From contig NC_134878.1 in assembly GCF_041734735.1 (NCBI RefSeq), positions 51,384,881-51,448,880 on the forward strand: a DNA stretch of 64,000 bases. The letters are read 5' to 3'. This document shows positions 34,901-48,000 of the stretch, one piece after another. The notes beneath the pieces were generated by a model. It saw only the letters and a list, made by a program, of their open reading frames with translations. It was not told the DNA's origin and searched no databases. How positions within the stretch are numbered: the stretch's first letter is position 1; every line of letters starts with the position of its first letter. This stretch comes from Babylonia areolata. Lineage: Eukaryota; Mollusca; Gastropoda; Neogastropoda; Buccinidae. The translations under genes were made by a program, and so were the position numbers.

Positions 34901-37900
34901 ATCACGAACCAGGAGAAATGCGATCTGTCCCCGAGCCAGTCCTTCGACTTCTTAGGGATGAGATTCGACACGCGGTCCATGATAGTCTCTCCGACGCCAG
35001 ATCGGTGGGACCGTCTGGCAGGCCTCCTCAACCACTTGCGCCATTCCTCCCAAGCAACGGCGCGGACACTTTCTTCCCTCCTGGGCATGATGGAGTCCAT
35101 GGCACCTCTCATCCCTCTGGGCAGGGTTCTCAAGCGCCCTCTTCAGAGAGCACTCAGGCTATGGTGGTCCCAGAGCACTCAGCCATGGGATACCCGGATA
35201 TGTCTGGGCGAGTGGTTCCTCGAGGTGACATCAGAGTGGTTAACCACCCCTCTTCTGACACAGGGGGTGCCCATAGCCCCACCTACTCTTCAGGTGGCAC
35301 TATTCACAGACGCCTCCTCCATGGGCTGGGGAGCCCACATGGACTCACTCCATGCAGCAGGGACTTGGTCCCCGGAGGAGCGCCTATGCCACATCAATGT
35401 TCTGGAACTGGAGGCAGTTCGCAGGGCTCTCCAGCACTTCATAGCGGAGGCCAAAGGCAAGACCATTCGCTTGTTCACGGACAATACAACAGTCGCTTGT
35501 TACGTGAACAAAGGGGGCGGAGCGCACTCGGCAGACCTCTCTCTGCGGACCGAGGCTCTCCTCCGTTGGTGCCACAGCAGGGGCATTGCACTTTCAGCGA
35601 GACACATAGCAGGGAAAAACAACATTTTGGCAGATGCTCTCAGCAGGTCCAAGAGTGTCATACACACAGAGTGGACCCTGGACAAGGACACCCTGCAAGG
35701 AGTGTGGGAACAGTGGTTCCGGCCGATGGTGGACCTCTTTGCGACAAGGTTCAGCAAGAGACTTCCCACTTACGTCTCTCCAGTCGCCGACCCAGAAGCA
35801 TGGGCAGTGGACGCTCTCTCTCTAGACTGGAGCAGTCTGATTGCCTACGCGTTTCCTCCCTTTCCAATCCTGTCCAAGGTGATACGGAAAGCCAGGTTGG
35901 AACGCCTGCAGATGATCCTCATTGCGCCGAAATGGCCAGCCCAGCCCTGGTTTCCGGTCCTTCAGTCCCTGACACATGTTCCACCACTGGAACTGGAAAC
36001 CAAACCTCATCTGCTGAGGCAGCCTCGTTCGGGCATTCCTCACTCCAATCCTCAAATGCTCCACCTGCACGCGTGGCTGCTGTGCGGGCGGATCTGTCAG
36101 CATCACCATTGAAGTCTTCCACCCCTCGGTCAGCCTCTGTGTCCGCCGCGCTGACCAAGGGGGGTGCCTCCTCCGACCTCCTCTCCATAGTCTCCAAAGC
36201 CAGGAGGGAGGGAACAGAGACTTTGTATGACTTTCGATGGAAGAAATGGCTGAGTTGGTGTACAGCTCAGAACATTCCCCCTACTAACCCTACGAGCATG
36301 CAGCTGGCCAACTTTTTGGCTCACTGCTCCTCGGTTCTCAACCTGTCTGCTAGTTCTGTGAGAGGGTACAGGTCTGCCATTTGTACCACTATCAAACAGC
36401 TAGGTGGTCCCGCTTTTGAAGCTGATTTCCTGCTCAGAGAAGTGGCTAGGGGCGCCTCTCTGAAGGAAGCTAGGAATCCCAGAAGAGTGCCCCTCTGGGA
36501 CTTGTTCCTGGTGCTGGATTTCATTCGAAAACAGCCCTTTGAGCCATTGGGGACTATTCCTTTTGACCTGCTCACTCTCAAGACCACTTTCCTTCTGTTG
36601 CTGGCCACGGGCCGTCGTAGAAGTGAGATTCATGGTCTTAGTGGTATGCCACAAGATCTAGCATTCCACAGAGATGGTTCCATCACTCTTCGTTTCCTTC
36701 CAGAGTTTCTGGCTAAGAACCAAGACCCCGAGGTCCCTTCCCCCTCTCTGAGGGTCAGACCTTTGTCGGATATTCTGGCACAAGATGATGAAGATAGGCA
36801 TCTCTGCCCCGTTCGGTGCCTCAAATACTATTGCAATAGGTCTCGCCATAGGCGTTCTTCTCAGAGGCGCCTTCTCATCTCCCTCAATGAGAATTACAAG
36901 AAAGATATCGCTGCAGGCACCATTTCCCGCTGGGTTTCCCAAGTCATTCGTAGAGCCTACTCTCATGCACACAAGGATCTCAGTTGTCTTAATCCCAGAA
37001 CACACGAAGTGCGGGCCATAGCTACTTCGGCTGCTTTCCAGCACTCGGTACCACTGCAGCATGTCTTGGAGGCAGCCTTCTGGCGGTCGGAGAATCCCTT
37101 CATCAACTTCTACCTCCGGGATTTCCGTATGACCAGGGCTGACGGTTCCAAGGGGATTTCCTTTGTCGCGGCTAACACTGCCGTCTCAGTTTCAAGGGCT
37201 CCCCATACGAACCAGTAGGCGTTGCCCTCCTCCATTTGCTTTAAATTCTGCATCAGTTTGACATGGTACAGTATATGACACCAAAAGGAGGAGTTTGTAT
37301 TATACTCCATGTTTGGTGTTTACATATATTTACCATGTCAAACTCGAATGCCCGCCCGTCCGTCCCCGCGTCTCCGCCGTGGTTCTCATGGGGCATTTTC
37401 ATTCATGGCCACGGAATGATTCAGCGCTTATAGCTGTTAGAGGCGTTTGATTGGCTAAGAGCGGGCCAGACTAAGAGGGGCGTCTTTTCACTGTTAGCCG
37501 CGCGAAATTTGGCCAAACAGAGCAAACCATAGGCCTAGTTTGCATCAGTTTGACATGGTAAGTATATGTAAACACCAAACATGGAGTATAATACAAACTC
37601 CTCCTGTTGGTTTTGTCAGTGTTGTTGACATTGCCTTCGAGTAAAAACAAATTATCGGACAAGACATATAGTTTCAGATGCCTTATATGCATATGAGGCA
37701 AAAACACTTCACATGTGCTCCATGTGGTCCAGTTAGCTAAACATTAATGTGAAGAAAGGGGTCATCCACTTGGTGTATGCTCCTTTAAATTGTATGTTTA
37801 TAATCCATTCTGGGTTCATTGAACCAAACTCTGATAAAGGTAAAATTGGAATAAATGCAGGACCTTAGAGGACGCCTTGTAGGCACTTTTGCAACACTTT

Positions 37901-40900
37901 GTGTGGGACGTCAGCTAACATTTTATATGCACTGAATGGATTGAACTTAACGCATGAAAGTTTTCAAGTATTACAAGTCAGCAAATGGATACAAAATGGC
38001 TTTACAACCACTTTTGAGTGATTATCTGGAAAACATCTCACTGCTATATGAGTTCTTCCTATTATGTATGTGTGTGCATGCATGTGTGTTTGCATATGTA
38101 TATCTATAGTTGGCTGTGTGTATTGTACTTAGTATGTGTTTACTTTTGTTGTATTGTCTTGTCATTGTTTCAGTATAGTGTTTTTGTTAAGTTGGATTTG
38201 CATTGTTTTGATGGAGCGTGTAACATTTTGAAATGTATTTTTATTTGAAATAATACTATGAAATTGTATTTGTAAAGCACTTGGAGCAAATTGTATTTCA
38301 TTAGGCGCCTCATTAGTCAACTGTATTATTATTATTACTATTACTATTATCATTGTTATTATATGATGAATACAATGGATTTTTCTCCCACAGTGTATTT
38401 TGTTCTTGTTTTTTTTGTTGTACAACTTAAAAGTAACTGTATTTGGAGATTGTTTCTTAATGATACTAGTACTATTGGTACTAATAGTTCACATATAGTC
38501 AAGCATCCCCTGTGGGGATGCTGGGGTCTTTCAGTATAAATAGCATCCCTGCCTTCTGGAAATTCTGTGATAGAAATTTCCTCTTTTCTATCACTCACTT
38601 TGTTTCTGCGTTTTTTCTTTCTTCACTGTTTTTTTCTGCCTTCCCAGTCCATTCCCCATTCATTTCTCAAGCAAGCCTTGACACTTTTTTCTCTTTTCTG
38701 CAGTCTGCGATGTACTATCTGTGCTGTTTTTGCTCTGGCGATTATGTAGCGATATGTAAACACTGGGATGGTCACTAGCTGCCCATTGTGCAGTGTTATT
38801 TGCCAATTTGGCCTTTTTTATGCTTTGTTTGTTTGTTTGTTTTGTTGGCTTTGAAGTATTGTATTTTCCTTTTTTAGTCTTTTTTTTTTTGTAATCTGGG
38901 GATGATAAATTAAGCACAATGGTTGGCATCCTCAGCATGGCCTAGTCTTATTTGCCATAAAGAGCTAAATGGTTGGGATACTGTGTCATGAACTGTGTTT
39001 TGTTGGTTTTGGGTAGACCTGATACAGTGATAGTTTTGTGTTGACACGGTTGAGAATTTTTATGGTTTGACCATCCTGATATGGCCTTGTGTGGTCAGCT
39101 GGACTATAAGCAACAAGAACAAGAACATAGTCAAGCGTACCACATATAAAGGAATATACTGTTTGAATGGACGTATCACAACAAAACTTGTTGCTGAGAG
39201 AAGAGGTGAGTCTTGAGGCCAGTTTTGAAAGAGGTGAAGGAGCCTGTGTCAGTGGTGGTGAGGCAGCCTGATTCTTGACATTACTACAGTTTGAAAACAT
39301 GCTTGATTGGATATTACAGCCTTGTCACTGATTATGAAGTCCTTCTTTTAAGTTAAAAAAAAGAAGAAGAAGAGTATATTTCTGCCCCAAAATGAACAAA
39401 GCTCCTGCATAAGTTCAGTGAGCGGTTTATATTATAAAAGTTTCACTTGACTGTTACACAAGTTTGTATATGGATGTATATGCTGGCACTTACAAAGACT
39501 CATTGTTAAAAAATGCTTGACACTCATAGTCACACAGCAGACATCTGTTTTTGTTGTTGTTGCTCGTGAGAGAGAGAGAGAGAGAGAGAGTGTATGTGTG
39601 AGCTTGTGTGTGTGAGCTTGTGTGTTTGTGTTGAGATTCATCATGTGCTTTCATGTGTAGTGTTGGGCCTGTGTACATTTGTTTGTGGCTTTTATGTCTG
39701 TAAATTTCAATTGTTGCATATATATCTGGTGTGTATGCGTGTGTGTGAGTGTGGTGGCACCTGCGGTATGTAGGAATGTATGTGTGTGTGTGTGCTTTAT
39801 TTTATTATAATTATAGTTTGAGATCCATAAAAGGGCGTCGGCTCAGGAGAGCCACCGACGGCCATCTTGCTCCACCGTGCTGTGTGCATGCCACATGCAG
39901 TTGGCCCCCGGGGTGTGTCTACCCATGCATGCGGAAAAAAACGTATCGGTTCAAGGGAGAGGAAGGTAGTTACAGCAACGCATTGTGGAGTGCAGAGAGC
40001 AAGATGAGACACTGAAAGGATATCTTGGTCATCCACTGCATCCGTGCTCATCCTCCAGTCGTCTTGACTTAGTCTTGCCACTGAAATTGGCGAACCCGGA
40101 CGAGAGAGTGAGGTTGACGTTGCGCAACTCCTCTTCACTTTAAACAAACTCATCGCGCAAGTCGTCAGTCATCCTTAATGACCTTTCATCCTTCATCCTT
40201 TCATCACCCCCAAGTCCTGTGGCGACAGGCGAGCGACAAAACGACAGGTGTGGGTACACAGGCAGTCGCAGCCACAGACCTGCACGCAGGTGGCTCAGGC
40301 CATAGGGTCGTTCTTCATCGACAGGAGCAGCGATGGAGCTCGGCAGCCGTCTGAGCGTCTGAGCAGCCCTCTGTAGGAATGCACTGCTCACCTCCCTGGC
40401 ATGAGGAAGGGGCTAGAAAAGGTGCCCTAAAAATTGCCTGCTCCATATCACCCTGGCCTACATCAGCAGTCGAAACAAAGAGAGAAAATAAAAAAACAAG
40501 GATCGTTCCTCTCACCATTGGTGCTTGGAACATAAGGACTCTGCTGGACAGAGATGCTGCGGACAGACCCCAAAGGAGAACGGCACTAGTTGCATCCGAA
40601 CTCGCCAGATACAACATCGACATCACAGCCTTGAGTGAGACTCGGCTTGCAGGTGAAGGCGAGCTCAATGAACGGGGATCTGGTTACACCTTCTTCTCGA
40701 GTGGACGAGGAAGCAAAGAGCGATGTGAGGCTGGCGTTGGTTTTGCAGTAAAAACAGCACTTGTCAGCAAGCTAGCTGGAATCCCAAAGGGAGTCAACGA
40801 TAGGCTTATGACCATGAAACTCCCACTGGCATCTGGCCAGAAGCACCTCACCATTGTCAGTGCCTACGCCCCAACCATGACCAACCCGGATGAAGTGAAG

Positions 40901-43472
40901 GCGAAGTTCTACGAGGACCTTCACTCTGTCATTGCTGCTATCCCGAAAGCAGACAAGCTCATCATTCTTGGGGACTTCAATGCTAGAGTTGGCTCTGACT
41001 ACATCTCCTGGGATGGAGTGATTGGAAAGCACGGCGTGGGCCACTGCAACCCAAATGGATTGCTTTTGCTTCAGACCTGTGCAGAGCACGAACTGCTGAT
41101 AACCAACACAGTTTTCTGCCTCCCTACCTGTAACAGGATGTCATGGATGCACCCTCGCTCAAAGCATTGGCATCTCATCGATTACGTCATAGTCAGGAAA
41201 AGGGATAGGCAAGATGTACGTGTGACAAAGACCATGTGCGGCGCCGAGTGTTGGACAGACCATCGCCTTGTAGTCTCGAAGCTGCATATTCGAATCCAAC
41301 CCAAGAGATGCCCCCAAGGCCAGAAGGCTCCAAAACAGCTCAACATTGCTAAGCTGAAAAACATCACCATCAAACAGACCTTTGTAGAGCTGCTGGAAGA
41401 TCGTCTGGAATCCGCCTCTCTGGACAACCAGAATGTGGAGTCTGACTGGAGGACCCTGCACGAGCTGATCTATAGTACAGCTTCAGAGACCCTGGGACCC
41501 ATGACCAGAAAGCACAAAGACTGGTTTGATGAAAACTGTGATGAAATCAAGCAGCTTCTGGATGAGAAACACCGTCTGCATCAAGCCTATCTGAGCAATC
41601 CAAAGTCCACATCAAAAAAGGATGCGTGCAATGCCATCCGCAGGACTGTTCAGCAAAAGTTACGTCAGATGCAGGATAAGTGGCTGAGTGACAAAGCTGA
41701 TGAGATCCAGGGATATGCTGACAGGCACGGTATGAAGAGGTTCTATGATGCCTTAAAAGAAGTTTACGGCCCCACATCCTCAGGATCATTCCCCCCTCCT
41801 CAGTGCAGATGGGAATACCTTGATCACTGAGAAGGAGAAAATTTTCGAATGCTGGGCTGAGCACTTCAACAGTATCTTAAATCACCCTTCCTCCATAATG
41901 ATGAAGCCATAGACTGTCTCCCACAAGTCCCCATCAATGAAGCACTGGACGATCCGCCAACACTTCTTGAGACCCAGAAAGCAATCCGTATGCTATCCAG
42001 TGGCAAAGCACCTGGCTCAGACTCCATGCCAGCAGAGGTCTACAAGGATAGAGGCACTGTGCTGAGAAGTTACATCAGCTGTACTCACTCATGTGGAAAG
42101 AAGAGACAATCCCCCAGGATTTCAAAGATGCCTCTATCATTCACTTGTACAAGCGGAAGGGGAACCGGCAAGCCTGTGATAACCATCGGGGCATTTCCTT
42201 GCTCTCCATCGCAGGCAAGATACTTGCCAGGATCCTACTAAACCGCCTCACAGCACACCTTGACCAAGGTCATTTGCCCGAGAGCCAATGTGGATTCCGG
42301 AAAGAGCACGGAACCACCGACATGGTGTTTGCTGCAAGGCAGCTGCAAGAGAAATGTCAGGAGCAAAATGCTGATCTGTTCTCCACCTATGTCGACCTCA
42401 CTAAGGCCTTCGACACCGTGAGTAGAGAGGGACTGTGGAAAATCATGGCCAAGTACGGATGCCCTTGGAAATTTATTTCCTTGGTCAGCCAATTCCATGA
42501 AGGCATGCAGGCTCGAGTCCAGGACAATGGCGAAACATCCACTCCTTTTCCTGTCACAAATGGTGTCAAGCAAGGCTGCGTCCTGGCGCCAACACTGTTA
42601 AGCCTCATGTTCTCTGCAATGCTTACTGATGCCTTCAGAGATGGCGATGTTGGAATGGGCCTAAAGTACCGAACAGATGGCAGGCTGTTTAACCTCAGAA
42701 GGCTTCAAGCAAAAACGAAGGTCATGACAGACATCATCAGAGACTTTTTGTTTGCTGATGATTGTGCCCTCAACGCTGGATCTGAAGCTGATATGCAACT
42801 CAGCGTCGACAAGTTTGCCACTGCCAGCAGGAACTTCGGCCTTACCATCAGCATGAGGAAAACTGAAGTTCTCCATCAGCCAGCCCCAGGGAAACCCCAC
42901 GTTGAGCCCAACATCACAGTCAACGGTCAGAGACTCAGTGCGGTGGAGCGGTTCACATACCTTGGCAGCACACTGTCACGAAATGCGACCATCGACAATG
43001 AAGTGAACGTCAGGATTGCAAGAGCAAGCGCAACTTTTGGTAGACTCTATGCAAATGTCTGGAACAGAAGAGGCATTGGTCTTTGAGACCAAGCTAAAGG
43101 TCTACAGAGCAGTAGTTCTCCCCACACTACTGTATGCCTACGAAACTTGGACAGTGTACCAATGAGCATCCCCCCCCCCCCCCCAACACCACCCTCTCCC
43201 CATCCCCCAGCTGGGTGACAACGATGGTCATCATCGATCTCGATGGACACACACCATAATTATAGTTTATGTACTTTATTACTATTTTAAAAAATCTTGT
43301 TACACTATTAGTCTTAGTATTATTTTTTTCCTCTCAAGGTGTGACGAAGCTCCTTTGGTTTTGCTGCAGTTCAGGCATCTTTCTGCTTACCAGATGTGGT
43401 GTAGCATATTTAGATGTATATCTAGATTGTCTGAATGCAGTGACGCCTCCTTGAGTAACTGGGTTGTACTGA

Positions 43473-43508
<36 letters not shown>

Positions 43509-45018
43509 AATAAGGGAAATAAGGTCTCACCAAACTTATGTTTTTTATTGCATGTGAGAACAATAAACAACTTTGTAAGGACAAGGATTGGGAATATGAT
43601 TAGGTTATGATTTGGTTGGGCACTAAAAAAAACCCACCAAAAAACAAAAAAACAACAACAAAAAACAACCTTTTTTTGTAGCTAACTCACTTAGATTTTA
43701 AGATAAAGTGTACTGGAAATGTGTTTTTTTGCCAAAAGATCCACTTTTTCAGTTGACACTATTTGCTAATTGACATGGTTTGATTGATAGTACTTCAGTA
43801 GTAAGAGATGAGAATTGTGGTTTTCATTCAGATATGTTCAAACAGAATTACGTGTTGCTTTTGACTGGTCTTAGCATAGCAGGTTGCAGCAGGACTTTTT
43901 TTTTAAGAGGGGAGAAAAAGGGGAGTTGAATCTATATTATTAGTATATAATTATACAATACAATTTAAAAGACAAATTCCACTTTTGTTTGAAGTGTCTG
44001 GGTCTGTATGTCTAACATAAAAGCTGTACCATGTACCACTGCGTGGAGTCTAGCTCTTATTTCTCACAACATGTGCATGCACACACATAATCACAGATCT
44101 GCTTTACCTCAGATAAATAAACAAGGTTTTTTCCTTGTCATTTTGATACAGGAATAGTGTTCACAAAATGGCCGTGGCAGGTAATGGTTATAAACAGAGC
44201 TAGGAAACAGCAGCAGCAACACATGTTATTGGCATGTTGCTTTTATTGGCTGGGGCTGGCTACCAAAATACTATACAACCACAGTAGCTGTGGTTTATGT
44301 CTTTTTTTCCCTTGCTCCTATCCCTCCTCTCTCCCTTTCCCTCCCCCTTCCCCCCTCCCTTCCCCTACCCTCTTCCCAATCCATCTTCTCAGTCTCACCT
44401 CCCCCTTCCACAACCAACTGTCCAGTAAACACCATTGTTTGATAACCCATTCAACCCTGGAGAGTTAATAGCAGACTTCCATGTCATATAGATGCAGAAC
44501 AAATGCAGAAAAATTACTATTTTTCCTCCAGATAGTGTGTAGACACATCCAGAAATACTGTAGAAGTTAGTTCCCTTCCCATACGGTTTATGCATGTATG
44601 TAAGAATATGAAAACCGTTTTAATAATACAGATTTTGACGCTGAAGCAATGGTGCAGGGCTCAAGTCAGTGAGTTAAAGAAAACATTAGTTTTGCATTCT
44701 ACTTTACCAGTTTAACATGCAGATTCATGGTTTGATGTGAAACTGGTGTTTTACAGATGTTTGTTGTGGTTGGGCTTGTGGCTCTTCTGTGGACTTTTGC
44801 CAGTGCATTCTACGTGCCTGGGGTTGCCCCTGTCGAGTTCCAAATTGGGGATCCTGTGGAGGTTAAAGTAAGTATGAAGACCTGAAAAATGCTACTTGTA
44901 ATATGCACAGGTACACCCACCTTCACACACACACTCACACAGTCACAGATACTGGCATACACACTTACACAAATACTTGGACTGTATGCGGTGCGTGCAC
45001 GCACGCGTGCGTGCACAC

Positions 45019-45059
<41 letters not shown>

Positions 45060-48000
45060 CATACTCACAGATACTGTTATACACACTCACACTTGCACAA
45101 ACGTGCAGACATATGCATGTGCACATGCACACACACACACCTGCATGTACTTGCACACTTGCATGCACACTCCCACACAGACACACACAGACCCAGAGAT
45201 TTTTTTCCCTTCATCACACCACACCTGGTAGTCGAGATGCTATTCTTTTGAGCAAATGATGAAATAGTCTCATATGCAGTATGCAGCTGGCACTTGCAGA
45301 GAATCAGCAGCAGTTGAAAGAGTTTTCAAATGTAGATAAGTCCATTTTCGTTAATAAGCAAATATGAAACAGATGTATGCATCCAAAATGATGGAAAAGA
45401 TCATGGCAGTTTGTTCTCCTCAGTTAGGGCATACTGAATTAACAGAAAATGTTGTGACTTGAGAAATGTAGAAGACTGGTGGATTTAGGAGTGCATACTG
45501 AAATTCACACATAAGAATATGTCGTGACTTGAGAAATGTTGAAGACAAGACGATTTGAGAGGGCAGACTGAATTTCATACAGAAAGATGCTGTGACTAGC
45601 TTGAGAAATGTTGAAAGACTAGTGGATTTGAGAGGGCAGACTGAATTTCACACCCACAAACACAAAATATTGTGACTTAAGAATTTTTGAAGACTGGTGG
45701 ATTTGTGAGGGAATACTGAATTTTACATAGAGAAGTATGCTATAAATTGAACTAATTTGAAGATGGTAAATATAGGGCAGTCATGATTTCACACAGAGAA
45801 ATGTGTTGTGACCAAAGGAAGTTTTAAGACAGTGAATATGGCTCTGTCTATTGTGCAGGCAGTGAAACTGACAAGTACGAAGACACAGCTTCCATATGAG
45901 TACTACTCACTGCCGTTCTGCCACCCTGAAGGTGGTATCATCTATAAAACAGAAAATCTTGGTATGTTATATATTTGTAATTTTTTCATTTTAAATTGGA
46001 ACTGTGAAACATGCAGTGACTCTTTAGCAAAACAGCCAGTCTTATGTATGTATCTGTTTAATGTATCTGTATCTCTGGAAACTGAATTGTAAACATTTAG
46101 CTTCATTTTGAGCTACCATTTGATGATGCGTTTAAGCATTACCACCACAGCAGAACTGGTTGAGAAAACATTGTCTGATTTAGCTGAAAATGGCTGATAT
46201 ACAAACAGGTTGCATTCAATTGAGTACTAGTTCTCTGTTTCCTTCAGCTTGTGTGTCTGGAAAGCGGTCCTTTAAAGTTCATTGCATCCATGAAAAGCAA
46301 ACTTTGATTTTTATATTGATAGTGATAGTCTACACCTTGAATAGTTTGTATTTTTGTTGTTTTTGTGTAGATTGTAGTCAGATTTGTGTCTTCAGATACA
46401 TTTTTGTTTGCAGGGGAGGTTTTGAGAGGAGACAGGATAGTCAACACACCTTATAAGGTGAGGCTTCTTGTACAGATGATTGTTACTGTTCTCATCAAAG
46501 GTCTTGGAACATTTGTTTTATCGTTTGTGAATTATTACTTTTTGCGTTCTGCAATTGTTTTTTAGTCTGTAAATTTATGACGTATATGGACTGTTTGATA
46601 CACTGCCTGTGGATGTAAGTTATAACAGTTTGCAGTTTTTCATATTTTTGCCCCCAAATAGATAATGTTTTCCAAATCTAAATCATAACATTTATGGGGA
46701 CTATTATATCCCATTCTGTAGACTAAACATGAAAAATGCATTGGACAAAGTTACACCCTTTGATAGACAACACTTCATAGAAATTGTTTTAACAAGGGAT
46801 TAGATTTCTGATACGAGAGAAAACCTTTGACCAAAAAGTCTTTTTCTTTTTGTCTGATTCATTCTTCTATTTTTTCCCCTTTTAGTCTGTATTTCTTTTT
46901 GTTTTGTGTGTGCGTGTGTGTGTTCCTTTTGTTTTTGTTTTGTTTATAGTCCTTTACGCTTTAATTTGATACTTTCCTTGCTTTCTGTAAATTATTTGCC
47001 CTGGTCTTTTTTTCACTGTTACTTCTTCAGTTTTTTAGTTCTTTCTGTTTGTGCTTGTTTTACTGATGATATTTTTGTTTCCTTGAGGCTTTTTGTTATT
47101 TCTTCATCATTTTTGATGGAGGATGGGGTATAAGAAAGGTGGTGGGTAAAGTGGATCAAAGCTGCTGGTGTGCATCCTTCCTACACAGGTGCTGATGGCC
47201 AAGAACTTCAAGTGCCAGCTGCTGTGTGAGGCCAACAAGGAGAAGTCTGTCAAGCTGACCCAGGATCAGGCTCAGATCTTCATCGATAAAATCAAACATG
47301 ACTACTATGTCCATTTGTAAGTGTTATCCACTGATGACAGTGGTGGTGGCCAGATGATTGTGTGTGATCACCCTGAATAAGTTGTCCATCTGTCCGTGGA
47401 TATGTGAGTGCTTGAGTTTGGGTGTGTTGTGTGAAATCTTAGGTGGTGTTTTTTTGTAAGAGCATGTGCGCACACACTTTCATTGTAGGGTTTGCAGCAC
47501 TGATGCACAAATATTGTGTAATGCACAGCACTGACACAGCTATACATTTAACAGACAGGGCACAAGAAAAGAAGTTTTTAAATTTTATTGATAAAAATGA
47601 TGATAGAACACACTTTCCTCTTTTACTCTTCTTTTTCAGCAGTGTAAACTGGTTGATAGAACACACTTTTCTCTCTTCCTCTTCTTTTTCAGCATTGTTA
47701 ACTGGTTTGGATACATGTATATGTGCACCCAGCTGTTGTTTTGCTTCGTCTTTCCTCATTCAGTTGTTGATATTGTATGGTTAGCAGTCAGAAATGGCAT
47801 TGAACTTTGAAATCTGACCACTATGTTGTTATAAACTTGTCTCTGATTAAATGCAAGCACTTGCCATGAATATGAATTGTTGGTTTGAGATCAGATATGA
47901 ACAAATACATTTTCATTTGATACTGATTATAGTATAAATATAATTTTTTGATCAGTCAAGCAGGTTTTGAAGAAAAAAGGAGATCAAAATATGAATGAAA

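Larger units (their letters stand above)
31282..37605 (+). mobile_element. DIRS-like tyrosine-recombinase retroelement, whole-looking and young
   Basis: About 6.3 kb, bounded by inverted terminal repeats of about 155 bp (31301-31455 and 37405-37560). Between the coding region and the right repeat lies an internal complementary region (about 37240-37345). One half is complementary to the outer left end and the other half to the outer right end. This arrangement is diagnostic of DIRS1-type elements, which integrate with a tyrosine recombinase instead of an integrase. Parts: a gag-like ORF, an RT/RNase H ORF and a tyrosine recombinase frame, all long and open. The element looks whole; I see no clear break. 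The two terminal repeats differ at only one or two internal positions, so the insertion is recent. It lies in TM9SF4 intron 1 in the same orientation as the gene. Confidence 0.92.

Noticed and set aside
34171-36100. First 640 codons of the 1015-codon frame as a separate protein
   Set aside because: The overlapping frame carries clear RT/RNase H motifs, whereas this frame shows no recognised domain until the recombinase; it may be open only because of the overlap.
40379-41830. Craniofacial development protein 2-like gene
   Set aside because: The endonuclease plus downstream RT and flanking target-site duplications show it is a LINE; that gene name is a common mis-annotation of this family.
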